64,000 nt of DNA, taken from Hyalangium gracile. GTDB lineage: Bacteria; Myxococcota; Myxococcia; Myxococcales; Myxococcaceae. The stretch covers positions 372,001 through 436,000 of the forward strand of contig NZ_JAHXBG010000005.1 in assembly GCF_020103725.1 (NCBI RefSeq), in the 5' to 3' direction. Every line of letters begins with the position of its first letter. Position 1 is the first letter of the stretch. A model generated the notes under the pieces. The model was not told the DNA's origin. It was given only the letters and a program-made list of their open reading frames with translations, and made no database searches. This document shows, in pieces, positions 16,515 to 25,121 of the stretch. Both the position numbers and the translations under genes were made by a program.

Positions 16515-17861
16515 ATGCCCCAAGTCCTCACCCAGGCCAGTACCAGCTCCGCCTCGCAGTCGGCGAACGTGCAGCTCCCGGTCAATCCCTTCACGGCGCT
16601 CAACGTCCACTTCGGCATGCTGCTCGGAGTGGATGATCTCGAGACGCTGGAGGGCTACCCCCGCGGGAAGATCCGCCTCCACAACGCCTGGCTCCACGGC
16701 CCGGGCGTGGTGTGGGGGATGGGTGTCGAGGTCCAGCAGACGCGCGGTGAGCTCCAGGTGAACCCCGGCCTGGCGCTCGACGCGAGCGGCCACGAGCTGC
16801 ACCTGGACTCCCCGAGCTGCGTCAACCTGGGCGCCTGGTACGCGGCCCACAAGGACGATCCGGGCTTCACGCCCGAGATCACCGACACGGGGGTGGTGTT
16901 CGACGCCCATGTCGTCATCCGCTTCAAGGCCTGTCTGACGCGGCCGGTGCCCTCCATCTCCGAGCCCTGCGAGGGCGCCACCCAGGGCGTGGCGTACTCG
17001 CGCGCCCAGGAGACGGTGGAGCTCTTCCTGCGCCCCAACTTCTCGCCTCCGCGCACGGCGCCGTACCACCGGCTCCGGCTGTTCTTCGGGCTGGATGACG
17101 TGCGCATCGAGAATGACCTGCCCGTGCAGGAGGATCTCGACATCCTCCAGCACCGCGAGACGATCCGCGCGCTCCCCGCGGAGGACCAGCCGAAGCAGGC
17201 CCTCGAGGCCTTCCGACGCTATGCCGCGCTCGACAGCGCCGAGCTGCAACCCGCGGCGGGTCCGGAGGGGGCGAGCACCCTGTTCCCGGCGCTGGATCCG
17301 AACGAGCTGGTGCTCGCCGACGTGCAGGGGATCGTGCTGAACGACACCTCCAACGGCTGGGTGCTGGCCACGCCGCTGCCGGAGATCCTGCCGCAGGTGC
17401 GGCCCTCGCACGTGGCCACCTCGACGATCCAGGAGCTGCTGTGCGGCGCGCTGCGGGGCCAGCCCGCGGACGCCGGAGGGCCCCGGGTGGACCCCTCCTC
17501 GGTGGCCATCACGGACAAGACGCTCTCCTTCACCACCACGAGCCCCATCGAGCGCAACAGCCTCACCGAGGAGACCGTCCTCCTGAGCCGCTTCACCCCG
17601 GACAAGGGCTGGCAGCCGCTGGCCTTCGTCCTGCCAGGAAGCCTGGGCGAGGACGGCACGAGCGTCTCCATCGATCTCACCGAGGAGCCTCCGAAGGAGG
17701 GGCTCTTCCGACTCGTGGTGCGGGGCACGGGCCCCCGGACGGTGCTGGGCGCGGGCCCGGACTTCCGCCCGTTCGCCGGAGCCGTGGATGGACCGCCCGG
17801 CACGGCCTCGCAGGGCCACGACTTCAGCCACCACTTCACCCTCACGCAGGCGAGGAGCTGA
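16515..17861 (+). CDS. Putative CIS fibre-like protein (shorter of two)
   Basis: 448 residues from the ATG that follows GAGGAGCC (16502-16508). Residues ~25-100 carry LNVHFGMLLGVDDLETLEGY, GPGVVWGMGVEV and VNPGLALDASGHELHLDS. The same order of motifs (LN-x-FDG/GM, D-LE, GPGVVxG, NPGLAxDxxGRxLxL) occurs in the next gene, so the two share an N-terminal module typical of tail proteins next to CIS baseplates. The C-terminus (~365-448) is beta-rich (LSFTTTSPIERNSLTEETVL). No catalytic motif recognised. Possible roles: fibre attachment or target recognition. Confidence 0.68.
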   Translation: MPQVLTQASTSSASQSANVQLPVNPFTALNVHFGMLLGVDDLETLEGYPRGKIRLHNAWLHGPGVVWGMGVEVQQTRGELQVNPGLALDASGHELHLDSPSCVNLGAWYAAHKDDPGFTPEITDTGVVFDAHVVIRFKACLTRPVPSISEPCEGATQGVAYSRAQETVELFLRPNFSPPRTAPYHRLRLFFGLDDVRIENDLPVQEDLDILQHRETIRALPAEDQPKQALEAFRRYAALDSAELQPAAGPEGASTLFPALDPNELVLADVQGIVLNDTSNGWVLATPLPEILPQVRPSHVATSTIQELLCGALRGQPADAGGPRVDPSSVAITDKTLSFTTTSPIERNSLTEETVLLSRFTPDKGWQPLAFVLPGSLGEDGTSVSIDLTEEPPKEGLFRLVVRGTGPRTVLGAGPDFRPFAGAVDGPPGTASQGHDFSHHFTLTQARS

Positions 17862-17863
17862 TC

Positions 17864-20800
17864 ATGCCGCAGCAGAGCAACGGAAACGGAGGCACGCTTG
17901 TGCTCGTGGGGGCCCAGAACGGCATCACGCTCGTTCCGGCGCAGACCCCACTCACGCGCCTCAACTACTTCGACGGCAAGTTCCTGCGCGCCGCGGACCT
18001 CGAGGCCGAGCAGCGCTACCTGCGTCAGCTCGTGGCCATGTCCAACCAGGGCGGAGGCCCGGGCGTCGTCCACGGCCTGAGCACCACGCTGGCGGCGAAT
18101 GGCGCGCTGAAGCTGTCGGCCGGCCTCGCCATCGATCCCATGGGCCGGGTGCTCCTGCTCCCGCAGGAGGCCTCGCTGGACATCCAGGCGCTCATCGAGG
18201 CCACCGCCGCCAGCACCGCGGTGCAGGGGCAGACCACGGGCGGCTCCGGAGCATTCCAGCTCTGCGAGGCGCCCCAGACGACGCCCTCGGGCGGCACCAC
18301 CCAGGCGGCACCGGCCACGGCGCTCTACCTGATCACCATCTGCCACGCGGAGGCGCTCTGCGGCGAGGAGGACGTCTACGGCAAGCTCTGCGAGGACTCC
18401 TGCGTCACCACCACGAGCCGCCCCTATCGGCTGGAGGGGCTCGTGGTGCGCGCCCTGCCGCTCTCGCTCGTCACCCCGTACCCGACGTCGTCGAGGCTCT
18501 CGCTGTCGCAGCTCCACCTGCGCTCGCGCGTGGCCTCCGCGTACTACTCGGACGAGCGCAGCGCCCACCCGAACCAGCTCTCGTACAGCGGGCTCACCGG
18601 CGGCGCGTGGTGCCTCGGCGCTGGCTATGAGGCCGGTGCGTGCGACGTGCCGCTCGCGGTGGTCGCCCGGGAAGGCAACACCACCGTGTTCCTGGACGCG
18701 TGGACCGCGCGCCGCGAGCGCATCGAGCCCCCCGCGAAGCGGCACTGGGCCTGGAAGATGCGGATGCGGCCCTGGGACGTCTTCCTCGCCCAGATCCTCC
18801 AATTCCAGTGCCAGCTCGCGCACCTCCTCACCGAGCTGCCAGCGGACGGCGCGGACCCGTGCCAGCCATCCAAGGACATGCTGGGAGAGACGTCCCAGAC
18901 GCTGGCCCGGCTCCAGGAGCAGCTCTCGAAGCTGGATGTGACGGGCCTGGGCCCGGCGCTCTCGGAGATCAGCGACCTGAAGTCGAAGATCCAGTTCCTG
19001 CTGGGCACCCAGACCACCAACACTCCCTCCACCATGCAGGGGGGCCTGCTCACCCAGAACGGCATCGTCGAGCTGCCGTCCGCCGGCTACCTGCCCGTGG
19101 CGAACCAGACGACGGCGAGCGTCAACGCCCAGGTCCGGGCGCTGCTGGGCGAGGGGGTCGACCTGCGCTTCTGCGTCGTCCGCCCGGACTACGTGGCCCA
19201 CGCGCTCGAGGCCGCGCAGCACATGGAGCGCATCTCCCTGCTCGAGGGCCTGGAGACCCAGGGCAAGAAGCCGCAGGTGGATGTGCTCGTCCCGGACGGC
19301 AACATCATCCAGGGCTCCGTCCAGTCCGGGAGCACGCTCTATGAGACGTCGCTGCTCGCGCAGGACTCCCCGGAGGCGCGCGGCGTGACACGGACGGAGC
19401 AGCTCTCGACCGGAGGCATGGCGTTCTACTCGGCGGACACATGGTCCACCGGAGCGACACAGCTGCCGAGCTCGGTCGGCAAGCTCATCGTCACGCAGGG
19501 CGGGCAGCAGACGTTGCAGCAGCGAGAGGCAGCGACCGTCTCGACCCAGTCCCGTTCGGCCCCGCTCCAGCTCGCGGCGGCCGTGCGGAAGCTGAACTCC
19601 ATGAGCCGGAAGGTGGGCAAGCCGGTGGCCAAGGCGACGACCGCCCCGGCCGCCACCGCCGCCCCGGCCCCCGCTCCCGGAACGAGCAAGAAGGCCGCGC
19701 GGGCGGCCCAGGCCGAGACCCTGGCCCTGGCGACCAACTACCCCGCCCCGCCGTACTACTCGGATGGTGACGATCACCCGGATGCCTTGTGGATCGCGGC
19801 GCGGTGGGATCGCCGCTTCCGCACCCTGAAGGCCCAGCAGGGCACGCCGGTCAGCCTGCGCCTGATGACCGCGAGGCTCGCCCACGATGGGCTGCGCGGC
19901 GAGGAGACCCAGATCTCCGGCACGTTCACGGCGACCCAGGTCCAGGCCGGCTCGACGATTGTCGGCACGCTCGACCTGTTCTTCTCGACCCTCACGACCC
20001 GCCCCACCGAGCCGACCGAGACGGGCGAGACGTACAAGATGACCCTCAACGTGACCCTGACGTTCCAGGGTGACGACGCGAACGGCTCGATGAAGGCGGT
20101 GCTCACCGTCGGCGGAAGAGGAGGCGCGCTGGAGGCGATGGTGACGCGCAGCTCGTCACCGCCCCGCATCACCTTCACCGTGAAGGGCGAGCTGAGCGAC
20201 GACGAGCCGAGCTCGACCGAGGAGCTCATCAAGGCGACGCTCGACGCGAGCACGGCGGTGCTCACCGACACCGACCCCTACCACCAGAAGGCGGTGTCGG
20301 CGCTGGAGCTCATCCAGTCCGTTCCCTCCACCGAGGCGACGTTCCGGCAGGTGGCGCAGGCCCTGCTCTTCCCCGAGCCCGAGGCCGACCCCTCCGGACT
20401 GACCGTCCAGGCCGTCCACGACTGGGTCCTCTTCCACCGTCGCCGCACCAAGCAGTGCGCGGTGGTGGAAGAGACACCCCAGGCGCTCCCGCCCCTCCGG
20501 TATCGCGTCTACAGCATCCACGCGAGCACCGAGGCGCAGGCCAACGGCTACACGGAGGATCTCAAGAGCGGCGTGTACTCGAACATCCAGCGGGCCCTGA
20601 CGTCCGCGGGCAGCATGTTCGTGGAGTTCGAGGGAGGCACCGCCAAGCCCCGCTTCGACGCCACGACCACCGCCGAGAGCTGGAAGCTCCTGTCCCCGGG
20701 CAGTCTGATCCATCTGGCCGCCGCGGGCTCCAAGAGCGATGACTCCCAGGCGATCCAGGTCTCTCGGATCAAGAAGGTGGAGGAGGCCATCCAGCCGCAC

Positions 20801-21382
20801 TCGAAGGTGGACTCCAGCTCGCAGCTGCTCTCGCTCGTCCCCCTGCCGGAGGTGCTGAAGCCCACCAACGCCGACGGGCTGATGATCATCATCACCCGGA
20901 CGGCGCTCACCTACCTGGAGGTCTACGCCTACGACAGCGTCCCGACCGGCACCCACATGCCCTATGAGCAGCTGATGCAGGCGCTGACCACGGGCTCGAC
21001 GGCGGCGGCCAACTCCATCCTCATGAGCGCGAACTACCCCTACAACCCGGTGGGCCGGGTGAACTTCGCCCAGGGCACGACGACGATCCCGGACGGCACG
21101 GGGACGCAGATGGTGCAGAACTTCACCACGGCCTTCGCCAACCACATGTACAAGTACGTGACGAAGATCGAGGTCTGGGTCCGCAACGATGAGGCGAACG
21201 TGGCGATGCGGAAGAGCCAGGGCGAGGCGCTGAAGACCGTGCTCGGCTCCAACTTCCAGGGCTTCGAGGTGGTGACGACGCGGACGAGCAGCGTGCCCTT
21301 CCCCACCAGCGCTCCGGCCATCGCCTTCCTGAGGGTCAGCGCCGCCAACCCCGTGTCGGCCCGGGCGACCCGGGGGCGCTAG
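17864..21382 (+). CDS. Large putative CIS fibre or cargo protein
   Basis: 1172 residues, ATG 2 nt after the previous stop, AGGAG at 17852-17856. Residues ~28-110 repeat the module of the previous protein (LTRLNYFDGKFLRAADLEAE, GPGVVHGLST, LSAGLAIDPMGRVLLLPQEA). Several Cys cluster at ~150-190 and ~265. An Ala/Pro/Thr/Lys-rich linker at about 585-625 separates the N-terminal half from a beta-rich region (~635-830) and a final alpha/beta part ending near 1172 (FANHMYKYVTKIEVWVRNDE). No known toxin signature was recognised. Size and location at the end of the structural genes fit a fibre or effector. Confidence 0.65.
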   Translation: MPQQSNGNGGTLVLVGAQNGITLVPAQTPLTRLNYFDGKFLRAADLEAEQRYLRQLVAMSNQGGGPGVVHGLSTTLAANGALKLSAGLAIDPMGRVLLLPQEASLDIQALIEATAASTAVQGQTTGGSGAFQLCEAPQTTPSGGTTQAAPATALYLITICHAEALCGEEDVYGKLCEDSCVTTTSRPYRLEGLVVRALPLSLVTPYPTSSRLSLSQLHLRSRVASAYYSDERSAHPNQLSYSGLTGGAWCLGAGYEAGACDVPLAVVAREGNTTVFLDAWTARRERIEPPAKRHWAWKMRMRPWDVFLAQILQFQCQLAHLLTELPADGADPCQPSKDMLGETSQTLARLQEQLSKLDVTGLGPALSEISDLKSKIQFLLGTQTTNTPSTMQGGLLTQNGIVELPSAGYLPVANQTTASVNAQVRALLGEGVDLRFCVVRPDYVAHALEAAQHMERISLLEGLETQGKKPQVDVLVPDGNIIQGSVQSGSTLYETSLLAQDSPEARGVTRTEQLSTGGMAFYSADTWSTGATQLPSSVGKLIVTQGGQQTLQQREAATVSTQSRSAPLQLAAAVRKLNSMSRKVGKPVAKATTAPAATAAPAPAPGTSKKAARAAQAETLALATNYPAPPYYSDGDDHPDALWIAARWDRRFRTLKAQQGTPVSLRLMTARLAHDGLRGEETQISGTFTATQVQAGSTIVGTLDLFFSTLTTRPTEPTETGETYKMTLNVTLTFQGDDANGSMKAVLTVGGRGGALEAMVTRSSSPPRITFTVKGELSDDEPSSTEELIKATLDASTAVLTDTDPYHQKAVSALELIQSVPSTEATFRQVAQALLFPEPEADPSGLTVQAVHDWVLFHRRRTKQCAVVEETPQALPPLRYRVYSIHASTEAQANGYTEDLKSGVYSNIQRALTSAGSMFVEFEGGTAKPRFDATTTAESWKLLSPGSLIHLAAAGSKSDDSQAIQVSRIKKVEEAIQPHSKVDSSSQLLSLVPLPEVLKPTNADGLMIIITRTALTYLEVYAYDSVPTGTHMPYEQLMQALTTGSTAAANSILMSANYPYNPVGRVNFAQGTTTIPDGTGTQMVQNFTTAFANHMYKYVTKIEVWVRNDEANVAMRKSQGEALKTVLGSNFQGFEVVTTRTSSVPFPTSAPAIAFLRVSAANPVSARATRGR

Positions 21383-21396
21383 CACGAGTCGTCTGA

Positions 21397-22914
21397 ATGA
21401 GCGGCAGGCACGTCAACGTCCACGCATGCCTGGTGCACGAGAGCCGGGAGTCCGTCATCGATCTGGTGCGCAACCTGCACCACCTCGATCCGGCCTCGGT
21501 CCTGCTGCTCTACAACGGCGGCACGGATCCGAGCCTGCTGAGCGACTTCCCCTTCGAGCGCTACAACGCCGTCGTCCATCCCTCACCGCAGCCGATGCGG
21601 TGGGGGTGGCTGCATGACTTCGCGCTCGACTGCTTCCGCTTCGCGCTCCAGAGCTTCCCGTTCGACACGATGACCATCGTGGACTCGGACCAGCTCGGGA
21701 TGCGTCCGGGCTACTCCGAGTACCTGGGCCGCTTCCTCGCCCAGCGCTCCCGGGTGGGGCTGCTGGGGCTGGTCCACGGCCCGGACGCGGAGCGACCGTG
21801 GCCCGCGCCCGCGGACCAGGCGTGGAAGGAGTTCCACCAGTGGCGCCCCTTCCTGCGGCGGTTCCCGGACGGCGAGTCGAAGTTCGTGCACAGGACCTTC
21901 TGGCCCTCCACCATCTTCACCGCGGACGCCGCGAGGGACCTCCTGCACCTCTGGGAGCATGACCGACAGCTCCAGGAGTTGCTGGATCGGACCCACATCT
22001 GGGCCTCCGAGGAGATCCTCTTGCCGACGCTGCTGGCCCTGCTCGGCTACGAGGTGGCGCAGAGCCCGTGCCGCTATGACGTGGTGCAGTTCCGGAAGCG
22101 CTACTCCACCGAGGAGCTCGACGCCGCCTTCGAGGAGCCGGACCTCTTCTGGATCCATCCAGTCCCTCGCAGCCATGGCGATCCGCTGCGCGCGCACATC
22201 CGCGCTCGCTTCGGGGGCTACGAGGGCACCGCTTCCGCGCCTCGCGCCTCCACCCGCGCCAGGCCCCGGCCCTCCGCCGATGAGCGTGCGGCGCCAGCGG
22301 AGGCACGGCCCCATGGCCTCCTGCTGACGTGGCCGATCCTCAACGAGGTGCGGCGAATCGAGGGCTGGCTCGCGGACGAGGAGGCGGACCTGCTCATCGC
22401 GGCGGCCTCGCGCGCACTCACGCACCTGCCCGCGCCGCACGCGCTGGTGGAGGTGGGGAGCTTCTGTGGCAAGGCCACGGTCCTGCTGGGCCGGGTGGCG
22501 CAGGCGCTGGGCTCCACGGCCCGGGTCCACGCCATCGATCCGCTCGACGGAGTCGTCGGCGCGCACGATCGAGGGCTCCAGCACCTGGGCCCGACCCGGG
22601 ACAGGCTGGAGCGCAACCTCCAGCTGGCGGGACTGATGGACCGTGTGAAGATCCACCCGAGCACCGCGCCAGAAGTCACCTGGCAGGGCCCCATCAGCCT
22701 TCTGCTCATCGACGGCCTGCACGACTACGCCAGCGTCTCGAGCGACTTCCACCACCTCGAGCGATGGGTGGTGGACGGTGGGTACGTCGCGTTTCACGAC
22801 TACACGGACTACTTCCCGGGCGTGAAGCGGCTCGTCGACGAGGTGTTGGCCCACGGGCGCTACCAGGAGGTCCACCGCGCCGGGAGCCTGATGGTGCTGC
22901 GGAAGGTCCCGTGA
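21397..22914 (+). CDS. Glycosyltransferase-like plus SAM methyltransferase fusion
   Basis: 505 residues. The N-terminal ~275 residues look like a GT-A type glycosyltransferase: a Rossmann-like start (VHACLVHESRESVIDLVRNL), and FDTMTIVDSDQLGMRPGYSE with a DSD metal-binding-like triad. A Pro/Arg linker (~278-305) leads to a class I methyltransferase (Methyltransf_24-like): LVEVGSFCGKATVLLGR, RVHAIDPLDG, ISLLLIDGLHDYASVSSDFH and YVAFHDYTDYFPGVKRL. It begins 14 nt after the fibre-like gene and probably shares its transcript, so it may modify a particle component or cell surface glycan. The substrate is unknown. Confidence 0.72.
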   Translation: MSGRHVNVHACLVHESRESVIDLVRNLHHLDPASVLLLYNGGTDPSLLSDFPFERYNAVVHPSPQPMRWGWLHDFALDCFRFALQSFPFDTMTIVDSDQLGMRPGYSEYLGRFLAQRSRVGLLGLVHGPDAERPWPAPADQAWKEFHQWRPFLRRFPDGESKFVHRTFWPSTIFTADAARDLLHLWEHDRQLQELLDRTHIWASEEILLPTLLALLGYEVAQSPCRYDVVQFRKRYSTEELDAAFEEPDLFWIHPVPRSHGDPLRAHIRARFGGYEGTASAPRASTRARPRPSADERAAPAEARPHGLLLTWPILNEVRRIEGWLADEEADLLIAAASRALTHLPAPHALVEVGSFCGKATVLLGRVAQALGSTARVHAIDPLDGVVGAHDRGLQHLGPTRDRLERNLQLAGLMDRVKIHPSTAPEVTWQGPISLLLIDGLHDYASVSSDFHHLERWVVDGGYVAFHDYTDYFPGVKRLVDEVLAHGRYQEVHRAGSLMVLRKVP

Positions 22915-22917
22915 GCT

Positions 22918-23556
22918 TCAGCTCCCGCGCTTGCGACGCACCAGGCGCAGGTGGCCCTGCTCTCCGGCGCACCAGAAGCCGCCGTCGCCCGTCCCTTCGA
23001 CGCCCGCGATGAACTTCACGGGAACGCTCAAGGTCTCCTCCACCGTTCCATCGGACGCGAGGCGCCGGAGCTCGCTCGGCTTGCCTTCCTCGCTCACGCC
23101 GTGCCACAGCGCGCCATCGACGCACGACACGCCCGTGACGAAGCGATCCGACGTGAGCGTCTTCACGACCTCACCCGTCCTGGCGTCGACCTTGTGAATC
23201 TTCGAGTCGTAGTACTGGCCGACCCAGAGGTAGCCGTCCGCCCAGGCCATCCCGCTGTCCTGCCCCTTGCCCGGCGAGGGCAGCCTCCGGACGATGCGGC
23301 CGTCGGACGGCTGGATGACGAGGATCTCCCCACTGGCGAGCTGGTAGATGTGCTCGCCGTCGAATGCCGTCCCGGCGTTGGCGGCCGGAACCGGATGGCG
23401 GTGAACGACCTTCTCGGTCTCCGGATCGAATGCGACGAGCTCGTTGTCGCGCGCGAACCACACCAGCTTCCCGTCGTAGGTGACGCCGTGAATCCGTCCC
23501 TCATCGAGGGGCCGGTACTCGCGAACGATCTCCGCTGCGTGCTTCGACGTGCTCAT
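22918..23556 (-). CDS. Small beta-propeller protein, glutamine-cyclotransferase/Vgb-like
   Basis: 212 residues of repeated strand units each with a Tyr/Trp-rich core: RIHGVTYDGKLVWFARDNEL, TAFDGEHIYQLASGEILVIQ, GMAWADGYLWVGQYYDSKIH, GVSCVDGALWHGVSEEG. These are propeller blades as in glutamine cyclotransferase, streptogramin lyase (Vgb) and PQQ-binding-like proteins. No signal peptide is visible, so it is probably cytoplasmic. Its 5' end overlaps a small ORF (23501-23701) on the same strand. Ends convergently, 3 nt from the previous gene. Confidence 0.72.
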   Translation of the reverse strand: MSTSKHAAEIVREYRPLDEGRIHGVTYDGKLVWFARDNELVAFDPETEKVVHRHPVPAANAGTAFDGEHIYQLASGEILVIQPSDGRIVRRLPSPGKGQDSGMAWADGYLWVGQYYDSKIHKVDARTGEVVKTLTSDRFVTGVSCVDGALWHGVSEEGKPSELRRLASDGTVEETLSVPVKFIAGVEGTGDGGFWCAGEQGHLRLVRRKRGS

Positions 23557-23701
23557 GGGGTTGCTCTGGGGGCTGGGGCTCGGGCGGCGGGGTTTTCGTC
23601 AGCGATCGCTTCACTCGTACCACGAGCGCCGTCACGGCGGCGCCGGCTCCCGTGGTCGTGGCGACGGTGATCGCGAGGGACGTCAGACAAGCTGGGCACA
23701 C
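23501..23701 (-). CDS. Mini-protein with N-terminal CPxC motif and one hydrophobic segment
   Basis: 66 codons from GTG at 23701 preceded by AGGAGA 4 nt upstream. The product starts with (M)CPACLTSLAITVATTTGA, so a CPxC pair directly after the start, then a hydrophobic Ala/Thr/Val segment, a basic RVKRS and a Pro/Glu/His tail. This pattern is known to me from small uncharacterised proteins in Proteobacteria that start MCPxC. The frame runs past and overlaps the start of the propeller gene by 56 nt, in a different frame. The ribosome site and the family-like start argue it is expressed; function unknown. Confidence 0.5.
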   Translation of the reverse strand: MCPACLTSLAITVATTTGAGAAVTALVVRVKRSLTKTPPPEPQPPEQPHEHVEARSGDRSRVPAPR

Positions 23702-23765
23702 GGTCTCTCCTGGCTGGACACGAGGGAAACCTAGGCGTGCGCCGTGATCCCCGGGAGTAACATTC

Positions 23766-25073
23766 GTGACGCGAGGCGCCGCGGCGGGACACGAGAGCAG
23801 CACGACTCCCGCATCGCCTGATGACAAGTCCGCCGCTCCGGGCGATCTTCGAAGCGTGCTGCCCACCCCTACAGCCCTCCTGGATGCCGGGCGAGCGCTG
23901 GCGAGCGGCGAGCCGCTGAGGGCGCTCGGACTCGTCGGGCGCGTCGAGAGCGCGCTCGGGCTCACGCTCCGGGGCATCGCCTACGCGCAGCTCGGCGATC
24001 TCGAGCTGGCGAAGCAGTCTCTCGAGCGGGCCCTCTCGCTCGAGGACGATCCGCTGAGGCGAGCACGCGCACGCGCGGCGCTGGTCGAGCTCGCCCTGAG
24101 CCTGGGAGATCCCGCGCCCGCGGCGCGAGCAGCCAGGGAGTCCGCCGACGAGCTCGCCCGCCTGGGTGATGCCCGCAATGCGGCCATGCAGCGCCTGGTC
24201 CTCGCGCGCGCCGAGGTCCTGCTCGGTCGCCTCGGCGAGGCACGCCGCGTCGTCGAGGAGGTCACGGCCATGGAGCTCGCGCCCGATCTGCGCGCGGTCG
24301 CCCTGCTCGCCCAGGCGGAGATCGGCATCCGCGCCATCGCGACGACCGCCGCGCGCGACGCGCTCACCCGGGCACGCCGTGCGCTCGAAGAGGCGCCCCA
24401 TCATCTGCTCGCCCGGGCCCTGCTTGCCCTCGAGCAGGAGCTCTCGCGTCCCATCGCCCGGGTGCTGCGCGGGGGTGAGCTCCGCGATGCCGATCTCTTC
24501 ACGATCGAGGACGTCTCTCGCGGCGAGGTGCTCCTCGTCGATGCCTGCCGGCGCCTGGCCATCGGAGGTCGCGTCACGATCCCGCTCGCGCGCAGGCCCG
24601 TCCTGTTCGCGCTGCTCCTCGTCCTCGCCCGCGCCTGGCCGGCCTCCGTGCCACGAGACGAGCTCGCGGCGCGCGCCTTCGACGTGCGTCGGGTCAACGC
24701 TTCGCATCGCTCGAGGCTGCGCGTCGAGATCGGCCGGCTGCGCAAGGTGATGGACGGGCTCGCCGCGGAGCCGGTCGCCACGACGGATGGCTATGCGCTC
24801 GAGTCGAAGCGCGAGGTGGTCGTGCTCCTGCCCCCTTCGGATGACGAGGTCGCCCGCATCGCGCTGCTGCTCGGCGATGGCGCGGCATGGTCGGCCCAGG
24901 GGCTGGCGGAGCACGCCGGCATCTCGAAGCGCACCGCTCAGCGAGCGCTCGCGGCGCTGGTGGCGAGCGGCGGCGCGATCCGGACGGGCAAGGGCAAGGA
25001 CCTGCGCTACACCCGGCCCGGGACGCCCATCGCGTCACGGATGTTACTCCTCGGTCTCGTCCCCAGGACGTAG
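23766..25073 (+). CDS. TPR-containing winged-helix transcription regulator
   Basis: 435 residues from GTG at 23766; another GTG at 23856 is an alternative start and nothing in the sequence decides. Residues ~35-200 are helical pairs with TPR-like hydrophobic spacing (GIAYAQLGDLELAKQSLERA). From ~255 there is a winged-helix DNA-binding domain of the response-regulator/BTAD type (RPVLFALLLVLARAWPASVP, LRVEIGRLRKVMDGLA, TTDGYALE). The C-terminus is a second helix-turn-helix (GLAEHAGISKRTAQRALAAL). It is the likely regulator of the DUF899 gene 48 nt downstream. It reads away from the divergent propeller gene, so it may also act there. Confidence 0.78.
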   Translation: MTRGAAAGHESSTTPASPDDKSAAPGDLRSVLPTPTALLDAGRALASGEPLRALGLVGRVESALGLTLRGIAYAQLGDLELAKQSLERALSLEDDPLRRARARAALVELALSLGDPAPAARAARESADELARLGDARNAAMQRLVLARAEVLLGRLGEARRVVEEVTAMELAPDLRAVALLAQAEIGIRAIATTAARDALTRARRALEEAPHHLLARALLALEQELSRPIARVLRGGELRDADLFTIEDVSRGEVLLVDACRRLAIGGRVTIPLARRPVLFALLLVLARAWPASVPRDELAARAFDVRRVNASHRSRLRVEIGRLRKVMDGLAAEPVATTDGYALESKREVVVLLPPSDDEVARIALLLGDGAAWSAQGLAEHAGISKRTAQRALAALVASGGAIRTGKGKDLRYTRPGTPIASRMLLLGLVPRT

Positions 25074-25121
25074 ATCCTTCTCAGGCGGCAAGAGCGCCGC
25101 CCGAGAACGGGGAGTCACATC

